Assembly (NCBI GenBank): GCA_032821775.1
Contig: JAVLRN010000009.1
Location: 806,001-870,000 of the forward strand
Origin: Sanguinoderma infundibulare
Taxonomy: Eukaryota; Basidiomycota; Agaricomycetes; Polyporales; Polyporaceae
Length of the DNA: 64,000 bases
Reading direction: 5' to 3'
A program made the translations under genes and the position numbers. Positions 33,542 to 45,880 of the stretch are shown here, piece by piece (position 1 is the stretch's first letter; every line of letters begins with the position of its first letter). The notes under the pieces are model-generated. The model searched no databases and had not been told where the DNA came from. It worked only from the letters and a program-made list of their open reading frames with translations.

Positions 33542-35348
33542 TCAGAGCTTGGTAATGTTCGTGGGCGGGATGGCCGGACCGCCAAAGGCTGGCGGATGGG
33601 GAGGATGGTGCATGAGCGGCATCCCGTATGGACGCGGACCGCCAAAACCGAGCCATCCGGTCATACCCAGATTGAAGGACGACTGTTCGCCGCCATCGCC
33701 GTCGCCATTATTGGTCCCAGGGGCCCCGGTGCTCGCGACGTGTGAGCGCGAGGTGAGGATGTCGTGCAGCTGTCAGAGGCGTATCACGTCCAACCGCCAG
33801 AAGTCATTTAGGCATATGGATATAACCACCGAAGAACGAAGACGTACCTGCATACGGAAGCCGTGCATCGCGGCGCGCAAACCCCTCAGCTCTTCTGTGG
33901 TCCGCAGGGACTCGGCCCCTCGTGCGGCAGCAAGGGCACCGAGGCCACCAGTAAGAGTGACCAAAGATGAATGAAGAGAAGCAAGTGTATCCGGAAGCGG
34001 AGTGGTTGGGTCCAATGGAGGGATGGAGATTGTCGCTGGGGAAGTTGCAGAGAATGATGTCCCTTGTGCGTAGGGCATCCCGGGCGTTTGACTAGCTGTT
34101 GGGAACGAGGACGGGGCGTAAACCGAAGTCGGGGAGATGGTGGGATAGATGGACGGGTACGAGGAAGCCGGAGGGGATATCGGTCCGTGACTTTGTCCGA
34201 CAGATGGAGGATGCGCCCGGACGACGACAGGCGGGCTTCTGCGATGACTCTGTGTGGATTGTGCCTGCGACGTGGTCTCCTCGGGCGATGGAAAGTAGGA
34301 AGCGATGTCATCCGGATCCCGTGGAGCAGAGGGTGGGCGGGTATCGGAAGCGGTGTCTGAAGGTGCAGGTGCAGCGGCGAGCTCCTGTGCGAGCTGACGC
34401 TCAAACGCTGCACCAGCTGCCAAGTCTGCAGGCTGGTCTTCTGGGGGCAGCTCTGGCTGGACATCAGACCGATACCAGGGACCGAGGGCGTATTTAACAG
34501 CGAACATCTCGCTACGAAGGGTATGGACGACAGTCTCCAAGGCAGACAAGCGGAGGCGGAGCATGGCATTCTCTGCAGCCAAGTTAGACGACGATTGTCC
34601 GGCGAGAGGCATTGAACTCGGGGCGGAAGTGGGCGTTGAGTCCTGAGAAGAAAGGCGTTGAGAAATGAAAATGTGGATGGTAGATCCTCGGCGAGTACCT
34701 TGTGTGCCGAATCTGCATCCTGCGAACTCGCTTGAGACGATTCGCTAGAGTTGGCCGAGGTGTCCGCACTCGGGTCGGAACATTGATGTTCTTTGATATC
34801 CTTCTTCAAGATACGCCTAGAGCAGCGTGTGTCGGGACAGGGCACATCGATATACTGGCAGGCATCCTTGAGATGAACAGGGAGGAGTAAACGTTGGCAA
34901 GTGTTGGAGCAACCGAGAGATTGATGGGGACAGTGGACGATCAATTCGTCGACCAACTGCCAGAGTTGGAAGTGATGAGAACGGGGTCAAGAAGACGCAT
35001 GTTGATGAACGACGTACATTGCGGATGACGGGGTCTGCGGGAAGGAGGTCATGGAGACTTAGGGGAGTTCGGTCGATGGGACATTGACGATTGATGGCAA
35101 TAGCTTGTGCGATGCATTCGTAGCAGAAAGTATGACAGCACGTCCGAGTGGTGCAGGGTTCGATAAATGGGGATCTGGCAAACACATCTCAATGGACAAG
35201 GGGCAGGGAAGTCGAGGAGTTGGGAGACTGACCGGCAGATGCAGCACACCTAGACGAACGCACGGGTCAGAAGTGTCTGTCTAGTGATCAGTGAAAGACT
35301 GCGTACCAGATTCGCATTGGCGGCCTCGACATAAGTGAAAGAAGCCAT
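33542..35348 (-). CDS. TRAF-like RING finger and zf-TRAF protein, putative E3 ubiquitin ligase
   Basis: Exons 35348-35307, 35249-35233, 35174-35018, 34956-34699, 34642-33848 and 33769-33542 give 1497 nt and 498 residues. The RING starts at residue 15: VCCICR, then CTTRTCCHTFCYEC and CPIDRTPL. The last zinc ligand is Asp (CPxD), as in TRAF6, not Cys. A zf-TRAF region follows: LIVHCPHQSLGCSNTCQRLLL, VHLKDACQYIDVPCPDTRC and DIKEHQCS. Residues about 170-200 form a short coiled coil (AENAMLRLRLSALETVVHTL). The rest is Pro/Ser-rich with a Gly/His/Pro tail (LGFGGPRPYGMPLMHHPPHP). There is no MATH/TRAF-C domain. E3 activity is inferred from the RING. Confidence 0.88.
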
Positions 35349-36327
35349 GACGAGAGCGACGGTGTTCTGGACACCAGTGGACAGCTTCGAACTGGCTGTA
35401 GGCAGTGGGCACTGGCTGTACGCTTGGCACTCGGTCTACCCTACAACACTCGGGCCTGGTCACCTGACTGCTTCCTCCTCGCTTCCCACGTCTTCCCGGC
35501 CCGGTCCTGTCCGGCTACCCAGTTTATCCACCGAACGGGCACCTGTCTTGTTGAACAGACCGTGATCCTTGCCCTCACTCAACCCGTCCTGGACGGGGAC
35601 GACTTGGGGCGCAAATTGTCGCCATAGTCATCTCCGTACACAGACGTTCTCGATCGGCTGCCGTTGTTCAATCGTTCATGCTCAGCCAATCGCCTCGAAC
35701 CCGAAAGCAGCGCTTGTTCACTCGTGTCAATGTGGCCTATCTGGTAGTACGTGGGCTTCATCTGTCAATTCACTGGTTGACACGCTTTCTGGACAGCAGC
35801 GGGGCTACGATCCAATATGAATCAAGCCTAAGCATGCCCGGCTTTTACCCACCTTCTCGTGCCACATCTTTACCTCCGGACCAAGATTTAATGGCCACAT
35901 CAGCATTCGGACGCGTCGTGTCTCGATCCGAAGACAGTTCCGGACGATGACCACACGTACGTGCTGAAAGTCTTCTTGCGTAGCATTCGACTAGTCCGCT
36001 TAGAGTTTAGCTCTTTGCTGCATCAGCTGCTTGTGCAACACATCGCGCTGGTTTTCCTGTGCATAAAACACAGTTGGGCTTTATCCATTCGCACCAGGGA
36101 CCGCTCGTGGCTTTTTTCAACAAGTGAACCGAGAAGAATCCGGACCCTTTGACCATAAATCTACTGCAAGTCGCGCTCCGGGGGCGTTTGGTTACCGGAC
36201 GCGTTACATTGCCATCACAAAGGGCGGGTACAGTCGTCTCGTCCCATGTTTCCTCCGATCCCGGACTTCTTTCTGATCCTTTCGCTCTCCTTCTACCGTC
36301 CTCCACTTACACTGTCGCCTTCTGAAG
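35349..36327. other. Intergenic between TRAF-like gene and DPBB copy 3
   Basis: About 980 bp between divergent genes; no gene recognised. Confidence 0.45.
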
Positions 36328-36552
36328 GTGCTTCTTAGTCTCAGAGGGCGTCACGCCTATGCACCCGCTAATGGCTATCCCCCTCGAACCGTCGTTCTGC
36401 GCCTCCCAGTTTTCGTACCGCGCACCGATCGGATGCTCGGTTTTTCACCAAAGCGCCATTCGTCCAACGTTGGAGGCATTCGGAGCCATCTAGTCGCTCA
36501 TCCACAAGTATAAAGCCAGATTCGACCACTCGTTGAAAGGCCAGGATCCCAG
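36328..36552 (+). promoter_or_regulatory. Promoter of DPBB copy 3, conserved with copy 1
   Basis: TATAAA lies at 36509-36514 and the 12-mer CCAGGATCCCAG at 36541-36552. The upstream block, from about 36340 (CGCACCGATCGGATGCTCG, GCGCCATTCGTCC, GTCGCTCATCCACA), matches the copy 1 promoter in the same order. A spurious open frame across it is similar in both copies because the DNA is conserved; I do not take it as coding. Confidence 0.7.
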
Positions 36553-36626
36553 TCCTACTCATCCTACTCCGCCGTCCCGCAACGACAGCTCTCAGCCACT
36601 CTTCCTCATATCCTCTACAACTTACC

Positions 36627-37135
36627 ATGTCTCTCAAGACCGTCGTCGTCGCTGCTCTCGCCGCTGTTTTCATCAGCAGTGCTCGTGTCTCCGCCGTTCC
36701 GGCCCCCGCCGCTGACAGTGCGCAGGCCTTTTCTGGAGACGGTACGCATCCCGCCCCGCTTTTCATATTCGGCCCCAACGTTGACTTTTGATTCATTCCG
36801 ATAGCTACCTACTACTATGCCGATGGCCGGTTTGGGGCATGCGGTACCCCGATTCAGAACACCGACCTAGTCGCCGCCTTGAGCGCGGACCAATATGCCA
36901 GCGGGTCCAACTGCGGCCGCCGCATTAACGTTAATTGTAAGTGGGATGTCATCCACCCTCGATGAACAATATTCATAGCTATGGCTTCTTAGACCAGGGA
37001 AGATCCGTCAATGTCGCTGTCGCGGACCTCTGCCCGGGGTGCGCATCCGGCAGCATCGACCTTACGCCGACCGGGTTCCAGCAGCTGGCACCGCTCAGTG
37101 CTGGCCGCATTCAGGTCACCTGGGACTTTGCGTGA
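36627..37135 (+). CDS. Secreted RlpA-like double-psi beta-barrel protein (loosenin-like), copy 3
   Basis: Exons 36627-36741, 36805-36936 and 36993-37135 give 390 nt and 129 residues. The signal peptide is MSLKTVVVAALAAVFISSAR, followed by a short segment ending AQAFSGD. The core reads ATYYYADGRFGACG, LVAALSADQY, SNCGRRINV, VADLCPGCASGSIDL and GRIQVTWDFA. Intron 1 is nearly the same sequence as in copy 1 (both contain gcttttcatattcggcccca and end cattccgatag), so duplication of copies 1 and 3 is recent relative to copy 2. Both these and the promoters were copied, so expression may be shared. Function as in copy 1: polysaccharide loosening or binding is plausible, unproven. Confidence 0.91.
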
Positions 37136-37938
37136 GGGTGGGGTGATGTTGTGGCCAATCTAGTGGTCACAGAGCCTTGTACAACCCCAGTTAATCCAAG
37201 TAGACCGTCCAATCTGAATAAGAGCGAGTTACGTGTGCTTCACAATCTCACAATCCAAATGGGTTTCTCGGCATAAACATCTCTGGACCTCTTTTCATGT
37301 GCTCCTTGCTTTCAGGATCCTTATAATATTTTATCCCTGCAATATGTTTGGTATATGGAGGTCTGGTTCGCGTTGAACGATCATGATGATCATATAACCA
37401 CAAATCCGAGTAAATTTGGGGTTAGCCCACTAGGGCGTCTATTGACTCTGTCCTATCCACGCCGTGATCCCCTAAACTGTTCGTTGATGGTTCGCCTGCA
37501 CGCATTGACATGGTCCTGTCGTACAACGCAGTGGTGAAGAATATTGGATTCAAGTGGTAGGAAAAGGAAAGGTTTCGAAAGGAAGAAAAACTCAAAGGAC
37601 GGACTGTATAGGTAACGTATGGGAACCAGAGCTAGAAACGAGGGAAAGACACGTTGGCAGGAGGTCGTTGTGGGAGGCGGCGACTGTGGGGACGCCGCAC
37701 CCGGTGGAGAGGCGCGCGAGGGGCAGCGCGCGTCGCTCGGCCGGTGCAGGGATGGGCCCTCGGCGGGTTACGCTTGGGGATCCGCAACGGCTTCGCTCTC
37801 ACTCCCATCGTCTGCACACGTATCGCTCTCACCAGCGAGCACCATACATAAAACCCACTCGCGCACACCTCTCACAGCGTGGCTTCCTCAACCACACACA
37901 CCCGCTCCACCCTCCAAACCCGAGTCGCGGTCGAAACC
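37136..37938. other. Intergenic between DPBB copy 3 and HEM2
   Basis: About 800 bp. AT-rich 3' part of copy 3 to about 37560, then GC-rich HEM2 promoter. A near-palindrome gatcatgatgatcat lies near 37380. No gene recognised. Confidence 0.4.
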
Positions 37939-39146
<1,208 letters not shown>

Positions 39147-39426
39147 GGAACTCAAGTATGTTAGCGAGAACTCCAGAAATAGTCCAATGTGTTGTATTCT
39201 TGTTGGCGTACATCGAAAGGTACTCTTCACTCAAATAGATCATCTTCGTATAGGTATACCGACAGTAAGATTACGCTGTATTATATGGGTTCCGTATATT
39301 GCGTCGTATATTGGCATTGATATTGAGCGGTGCATAAGATCTATGTCGGCTTGAACACGCTGATTAGTCGTATCTCAGATTCTGAACATAGCTGAACATA
39401 CCCACAGAAAACGGTGGAACGACACA

Positions 39427-40353
39427 TTATGAGACTGGCTGATCGGATGGAGCATCTCTGCCTGGAACAAGGTCATTTTGACCGACGGAGACGTCTGAGG
39501 CCGTGAAGTAATACGGCAGTTGCACCAGCACGAAGCTCGCAAGGCCCAGGACTGATAGCTGTCAGAGACGCGAGACGGAAGATCGATTGTATGTAGACTC
39601 ACGGTAGCCTGTGAACTTCTCGAACGGCGTGTGGAAGTACACACTGGTCGTGCCCAAGGCCAACAAGGAGAGCGCAATGACGATGGTGGTGATCACAACA
39701 CCTCCCTTGTGCGCGGGTGACCACTTGCGGACTCCAGGGTGACTCGCGAAAGACCACCGCAGTTGGTCGACCAGAAAGAGTGTGGAGAGTGTGAGAAGGA
39801 AGATGTGGCCTGAGACGTCGTGTCCTTTGCGCAATCTCGGTGTTCCTGCCCACTCTCCGTCTGGAAGGAGGACTACTGCGGGGAAGAGCGACGGATGGGT
39901 GACCACGGAGACAGCGGATCTCGTGAAGCAATATTCCGACGGGACTGTAACAGCCGCGCCTGAGGGTAGGTGAAGGACACACTCGCCACCGGTGGACGCG
40001 GTCAGGCGTTCAAGTACAGGGGGTCCGAAGAACCAGGACGTGAAGCCGAGCCATAGAGCGGTCGCAAGGGCGTATTGGACGACGCGCCGTTGCTTGCGCG
40101 CTGGGGTAGGGCTGGTGATGTAGTGGAACACAAAGGTCGACGTCGTCCATAACCAGAGCTTCTTGGTGAAGTAGACGTTGAGTGGGTTCTTCTTGGACGC
40201 GAAGTAATCTGTCGCGTGGAGGTGGTGTGGGAGGGCGGTGATGAGCGGATTCGAGGTGTCGAGATATGTGTCGTACGCGACAGAATATATGGTGCCAAAG
40301 AGGACGATGGAAGCAGTGGCAGCAATGGCGAGCAAGTGTGCTTGGGGAGGCAT
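39427..40353 (-). CDS. SCS3: FIT-family ER lipid-droplet protein (SCS3/FIT2-like)
   Basis: Multi-pass ER membrane protein of the fat storage-inducing transmembrane family, needed for lipid-droplet formation; family members have acyl-CoA diphosphatase activity. Exons 40353-39603 and 39551-39427 give 876 nt and 291 residues. Membrane segments include [57 protein letters not shown] and [21 protein letters not shown] conserved histidine lies in [10 protein letters not shown]. The start [12 protein letters not shown] is the first ATG of the open frame; the frame extends 13 codons upstream without ATG. The splice was set at ctatcag so that the last segment reads [18 protein letters not shown] broken copy of the 3' end lies at 4566-4850. 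Confidence 0.85.
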
Positions 40354-40669
40354 GAAGACGTAGACAAGGACAAAGTCGATTGCGGAGCCCAAGCTACAGG
40401 CTCGAGCCTCATCGTCATCCCGCCATGCGCGTTTATTCCCTCATGTCGTGGCCCCCACGAACACGGCACACGGTGCAGTAATACAGCGAGCATGCGATGT
40501 ACAGTGGATGATATTACATTATTTATCCGTCCCATATCGTCTACTTTACATAATTCCGGCGCATGTCCTGTGTACGTACAGTTCCTGGGCACCACAACGG
40601 CACGATTCCCCTGGGCATACCAGTCGCTCACTCGCCTGCATGGCCGCATCCCGCAAAAGCCAACACGTC
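40354..40669. other. Short intergenic between ARPC4 and SCS3
   Basis: These 316 bp separate the ARPC4 stop from the SCS3 start, both on the minus strand. Presumed 3' UTR plus SCS3 promoter; no gene. Confidence 0.5.
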
Positions 40670-41526
40670 TTATACATTGAACTATGGAATGAACATGAGA
40701 ACAGAGACGTGTCCTAGATCGGGATGGACTCACCGCAGACAAATACGACTCTGCAACTACACGCGCACGAGCGTTGAGACTGAGCTTCATCTCGCTGATC
40801 TCCTTATCTACCTCCTCCATGAACCTGGTCACCGCGTTAAGTAGGGGACGAGTAACGTGAACGAGATGGCACCCAACTGGATAATGAAATCGACAATCTT
40901 GTGCTTGAGCATAGTGTCCGTATGGTTGTTCGTGATGAGGAACGAGATATCATAGCCCTGAAAAAGGCGTAGGTCAAGCATCTACGACGGTGCCTAACTC
41001 CAACATAGGGCATACCTTGACTGGCTTCCTCCTGAGCACAATGAAGCTCTCCGCGCGCTGCATCATGAACCGCGTGAACTTGTGGCACAGTATCCGCTCA
41101 ATCTCATCCGCCTGCTTGATCTTGATGCTTATCCGCACTGAGTTGACGGAAGGCTCGACGAGAACGCGTTCATTCTCGTTCCGCGAGATCGTGAGGGGGT
41201 TGAGGAGGACCTCCTTTGAGGAGCTGCGGTCATCCGGTGTCAGGTACAGAGCTTCTGTTGGTGCGCCCTCACGTACGCAACTTCGACCTCGGGTTTATTG
41301 TGCCTTTCTACGACCTGGACCACGATAAGCTTGCTGGCCCGAGGAATCCGAGAATACCATCGCGGCCAAGACGTACTTGAGATGAGAAGTCCTCGAGTGT
41401 GAGCGCAGCGGTGAGGGTCGATCTGACCGCTGCGAGGTATGGTCGTAGAACGTTAGACTATAATGCATGCGCAGCATAAGTCAGCTTTACTCTCGAATTA
41501 GCAGTTGTATGGAAGATGCGCACCAT
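40670..41526 (-). CDS. ARPC4: ARP2/3 complex subunit 4 (ARPC4/Arc19)
   Basis: Core 20-kDa subunit of the actin-nucleating ARP2/3 complex. Seven coding exons: 41526-41524, 41457-41377, 41314-41277, 41223-41016, 40957-40878, 40824-40734, 40681-40670; total 513 nt and 170 residues, against 168 in human. The first coding exon is only the ATG, directly followed by donor gtgcgc; the next exon starts [19 protein letters not shown]. Other landmarks are [57 protein letters not shown] and [21 protein letters not shown]. The last exon is four codons (FNV and stop). The joins are forced by the conserved protein. It is divergent from the FKBP gene. Confidence 0.95.
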
Positions 41527-41703
41527 GGAGGGGCGGTCGTTGAAGCTCGCTGGTCGGCGTCGCAGTCGCCGCGGTCGCGGTCGAGGATCGGATTCAGGCC
41601 GCGTTGGCGCCCACGGATCACGCGCTCAAATTTGTTGGGCGCTCTCAAGGTTTGCACTTGTTCGACTCCAAGTTGAACTTGTCTTCAACTCAGCTCTCAA
41701 AAA
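41527..41703. promoter_or_regulatory. 177-bp bidirectional promoter between ARPC4 and FKBP
   Basis: The two start codons face away from each other with 177 bp between them. The sequence includes repeated gtcgc/cgcggtcgcggtcg runs near 41560-41585. No TATA box is evident. Confidence 0.55.
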
Positions 41704-43219
41704 ATGGCCGTCGCAGTCGCTCTCTGGTCCGTATTTCACCTGCTTCACGCCTCGTATAGCGTGCTGAAGGCGTTCGTGACATCACGATCTGCAGGAGTCT
41801 TAAGGTCACCCCCGGTGAGCCGACGGTCATTACTCCACCTGCCGACCTCAGGATCACCAACGTCGCGCTCGGTGACGAAATTGCGGACGAGAAGAGTCGC
41901 ACTACGATTAAGCTCACCTACCACACTCCCGGTGCCGGTGCGGATGAAGACGACGAGGATGAGGATGAAAAGGACGAGGACGAAAAGCTCTCTACCGCAG
42001 TTTTGTGCTCCCTCACTTACGGCAAGGTGCGTAGTGGTCCTTCCCTTTAGCAACCTGGCATCTAAAAGCGTGTTTGCTAGATTGAACAAACAACGGTCAA
42101 TGTCGTTCTAAGCGAGGAAGAGGAGTACTTGTTCGAGATCGTTGGCAAGAAGTGAGTACCAAATGGTTGTGTCCCTGGTAACTTTAGCTGACGTTCAACA
42201 GCACCGTGTACTTGACTGGAAACTACATCGGTGCGTTGGTTGGTCATGCTTTGGTCATTTGATAATCGGTATTCAACGTCTCTGCCACAGACCAACGTCC
42301 ACCGGACCAGGAGCCTTACAGCGATGATGAGTCCGAGGATGCTTTCGACCTGCAAGATGTAAGCTCGGACGTGGAGATTAATCCTGAAGAGTTGGACATC
42401 CCCAGCGATGACGAGGGGTACGTGCAACGTCAATTCACATTGGATCAAGTATAACATTTTTGTAGGCGGTTCGAGGAGATTGTCGACGAGGTCCGACACA
42501 AGCAAGAGGCACCCAAAAAGGATTCCAAGAAGCGTCCTCGCGAGTCGGACGCCATGGACACCGAAGAGCCAGAGGAAAAGCTCTCTAAATCTCAGAAGAA
42601 GAAGCAGAAAAAGCTCAAGGCTGCAGATGGCCAGGCGGTCGAGGCTCCCACGCCCGAAAAATCTGACAAGAAGGAGAAGAAGGACAAGAGCGAGAAGAAG
42701 GTCAAGGTCAAGGGCGGTGAGATCAAGACGCTGCAAGGCGGCGTGCAGGTCGTCGACCACAAAGTTGGTACTGGCCCAATGGCCAAGTCGGGCAACTTGG
42801 TGTCGATGCGGTATATCGGGAAACTGCAGAACGGCAAGGTGTTAGACAAGAACACCAGCGGCAAAGTAGTAAGTGGGAAATATTTGTTGCGATCGTCGTG
42901 ATTCCTGCTGAGCGGCCGCCTAGTTTAAGTTCCGGCTTGGCAAGGGCGAGGTTATCCAGGGTTTGTTGTCTTCAATCCTATGCTGTAGACTGCGCATGTT
43001 AACCATATATGTTTTAGGTTGGGATATTGGCATTGTGGGAATGCAAGTTGGCGGGGAGAGGTTTTTGACAATTCCAGCGCCGATGGCATACGGCAAGAAG
43101 TCGCAATCAGGCATCCCTGCGAACTCAACCTTGAACTTTGGTGCGTGATTGTTGTCTCAGAATGAGCCTTATTTCTGATACGGCAACCAGAGGTCAAGCT
43201 GGTTGAGATCAAGGCGTAA
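41704..43219 (+). CDS. FPR4: Nucleolar FKBP-type peptidyl-prolyl isomerase (FPR3/FPR4-like)
   Basis: Histone-binding prolyl isomerase of nucleolus and chromatin. Nine exons: 41704-41726, 41795-42026, 42081-42151, 42202-42230, 42291-42417, 42466-42868, 42924-42960, 43018-43140, 43191-43219; total 1074 nt and 357 residues. The N-terminal nucleoplasmin-like part opens [17 protein letters not shown] and includes [15 protein letters not shown]. Acidic stretches ([14 protein letters not shown] and [12 protein letters not shown]) and a Lys-rich region ([27 protein letters not shown]) follow. The C-terminal FKBP domain starts [19 protein letters not shown] and has [20 protein letters not shown] and [11 protein letters not shown]. 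It ends [12 protein letters not shown]3 and FPR4 cannot be told apart from sequence alone, so the symbol is by family. Confidence 0.94.
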
Positions 43220-44188
43220 GGCGTACCATTTTCGGCGGCAGCATGTATGACTTGTGCTATGAGAATGAACCATTTGCTGTCCATACCTGAATCCGCGTGT
43301 TCATGGTGTGCTAAGTATCTTTGAAGATATATCGCCGCCCTTGGCCGCCTCCCAGATAACCTGTCAGGGCGCGGTCGGGGGCATACGGATTCAACCCTCT
43401 ACAGTGTGTACTGACGTACCATTCGGTCTAGCCGCTGAGCCGCCTCAAGAAGCTATGAGCGTGGAGAAGCAGACAGGAGTATGTTGGCCTGGCCAATGTG
43501 TTCGCGCGCGCATGTAGCTAAGATTGGCCTTGAGCACAAGGTGGGGCTATGTCACACCGTGACCATGCACACGAATCGGGCGCTTGACACGATTAGCGAT
43601 TAATATGGTATGTTAAGTAGTATCCGGAGCGGAAGGAGGTATGTCTTCCTTGTCTTCCTCACCGGTCTGTTGCTAACCTCGCGTTCTTGCGTGCGTGGTT
43701 TCCATGGGCAAGGTTTGTGATCGAAGACCGGGCCCGCAGCGACCGCTTTGGCATGGTTCCTGGGGGGGAAGGCGACGGCGGTTCCTGCGGGGGACGGCGA
43801 CCGAGCCACATGGAAAGAACTCCTCCTGTACTTCGGTTCCCGAGCATTAAGAGGCGAAGACAATCCGAACAGTGCGCCGCACAAGCGATGGGATTGGCCT
43901 TTCAAGTTTGCGGGGACAGAATCACACGCGGTGGGATGATCGCGTGTTACTTCGGTTCCCCGGATTTCAGGGTGACAATGCGGACGTCAATGTCTGCCGC
44001 ATAATGCGTCACTCGTCGTCTTTCACATCCCCGGCAATCCAGCCACTGTGAAGGCATGTCGGGCAGCTCAAGCCTGGGCTTCGCCAGCCTCGTTCCGATC
44101 TGCAAGTCAACCAAGGCTAGCTGTCTGTGGAAGGCCACTTGCCAAATCGGACCCAGAGGTTGGGTAGTTAGCCACCATCGTGAAGGGT
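43220..44188. other. Intergenic, nothing recognised
   Basis: About 970 bp after the FKBP gene with only short unsupported frames (for example 43687-44004, +). Confidence 0.4.
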
Positions 44189-44194
44189 ATAAAG
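44189..44194 (+). promoter_or_regulatory. TATA box of a weak candidate gene
   Basis: TATAAA in aagggtataaagaacc, 79 nt before an ATG at 44273. Spacing matches the TATA boxes of the DPBB genes. Confidence 0.4.
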
Positions 44195-44272
44195 AACCAC
44201 CCCCGGAGCGCCATCTCCTCATCCACAACCATCATCTGCCAGTGCCACTCTCCACTACCAGCGCTCATCAGC

Positions 44273-45074
44273 GATGCTCTTCATCATCTTCTCTCGCTCG
44301 CCTGCAACTAGAAAACAAGAAAACCCAGATCTGCTTCCTTTCCTGCTTACTTGCAAGAAGAGTCATCAACGTTTCCTTCTCATGCCTCGGTTCTTGTTCC
44401 ACCCTACCCGGCCTCCTGACTCGACGTCTCCCGGTCGGGGACGGCGTGTCGGACATCCGTCCACACGCCGCGTCCCTGGCCCCCGCGTTCGACCTCGCTT
44501 TCCTTTCGTATAACGACCTGCTGCCGAGCCCCCAATGTCTGGTCAGCCCTCCTCGACCCATACGGACGACGCCTACTGTCGCTTCGCCCGCGTGCCCTCG
44601 AGCCTCCCTCCTCGATCACTAAGCGTCAGGCTTATGCCGTGTACCACACGGTGGCGATCGTGGAGGAACACTTGGTGAGTCGCCTACTCAACTCCCACCT
44701 CCCTACTTTGGCTAACCCCGTCAATTGCGGTGCAGAAGGCCGAGCTGGCGCGTACGACTACCGTTCCCGCCCCAGGCGGTTGAAGCGGGGTCGTGTCCAC
44801 AGCACCCACGATCATGGATGTCTTTCCGTCATGCGCCGCATACGGTGCTCTCAGTAAGTAGCTCTCGCACGTCGTCCTAAGTTTGTATCTAACGCCCTCA
44901 CCAGATCAACAAAGGACCACCGGACAAGCACGACAGGCGTTCGCCAGCCCCCGCGGGACTGGCGCAGGTCTCGTCCACGGTTGCGCGCGCGTCTTTCCCA
45001 CCCCTTGCCTTCGGCCGGGGTCGTGGGGTGGAACTAGAGGGGTGCGCCAGGAGGACCTGACGGGCCTTGGATAA
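44273..45074 (+). pseudogene. Unrecognised candidate gene, probably frame-broken
   Basis: A TATA box and pyrimidine-rich leader precede an ATG at 44273, but that frame closes after 79 codons. Two other frames look more protein-like. One reads GVSDIRPHAASLAPAFDLAF up to about 44530. A second, one base out of register, reads ALLDPYGRRLLSL and then ITKRQAYAVYHTVAIVEEHL, where a clean intron (gtgagt to gcggtgcag, 44672-44734) continues to KAELARTTTV. No single spliced frame joins them, which suggests an indel or a missed intron. I do not recognise the protein. It may be a decayed gene, or a real one with unusual splicing. Confidence 0.25.
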
Positions 45075-45880
45075 GGCTTTGGCGCGGTTGTTTATGGATG
45101 GTCTGTTGAGGTCGATGTCAGTCGGGAGAAAAGAGAAAACCCCCGGGCGGCGCATGTGCACGATCACCGAGTTCGTTGTGTACATGCAGTCCGGCACAAA
45201 AACACACAATAATATAAAACTGTCAACTCGGAACATAGTCTCATGCGTGCTTTGACGTTCAAATGATCGACATGGCTAGGGCTAGATAGCTAGAACATTA
45301 ACCGTACAACGGCCTCCAGACTGCCAACTATCGGCTTACTTTTTGGTATCACCCAATATGGACTTACGCAAACGCCCATGCGCCATGGCCGACAGAACTT
45401 CAGCATCTCCTCTCGCACGCGAGACAAATCCGAAAATCTGTCTCCTAAACTTTGTAGATTAGCAAAGTCTTCACAAAGTTGAGGCACATGTTTATTTAAG
45501 AGCCTCCCCGTCAAGCCTATGGTTTTTTATTATTTCCTCCCCGCCAAAAGTGGCAGAGCGTGACAATTTCAAGTCACGTGATGCATCACATTGTGCGCAA
45601 GGTCAATCTTATTATCTTTGGACCTGTGCGTAATTAAGACCGCCAGGCGAACAGCATGGGTCGGGTTGGCAACGAACCCAATTGTGTGTTGTGGCCTATT
45701 TGGATGCCGGGGATAGCCGAGGGATTGTTGGAGTTTTGGGCGTTTGGGAGTTTATCCGCCCCCGTCTCTGTCTCTGTCCCTCCGTGCGCTGTGGTTGCCT
45801 TGAATCCTGCTTTTTTCTTTTCCTTTCTGCTCCCATCATCTTCCACACCTTTTGCGCGCCCATTACTACCGCTGTCTACT
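45075..45880. other. Intergenic, upstream of the orphan gene
   Basis: About 800 bp, AT-rich around 45150-45300 and 45510-45640. It includes TCACGTGA at 45574-45581. The open frame of the next gene extends upstream to 45656 but reads hydrophobic, low-similarity sequence, taken as 5' UTR. Confidence 0.4.

Noticed and set aside
36328..36513. Open frame upstream of DPBB copy 3 similar to one at 6673-6978
   Set aside because: The similarity reflects conserved promoter DNA that includes the TATA box. The frames have different lengths and no independent sign of coding.
45656..45880. In-frame N-terminal extension of the orphan gene
   Set aside because: The added 75 residues are hydrophobic and unlike the rest, and the shorter start has a basic, family-like opening. 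It is more likely 5' UTR.
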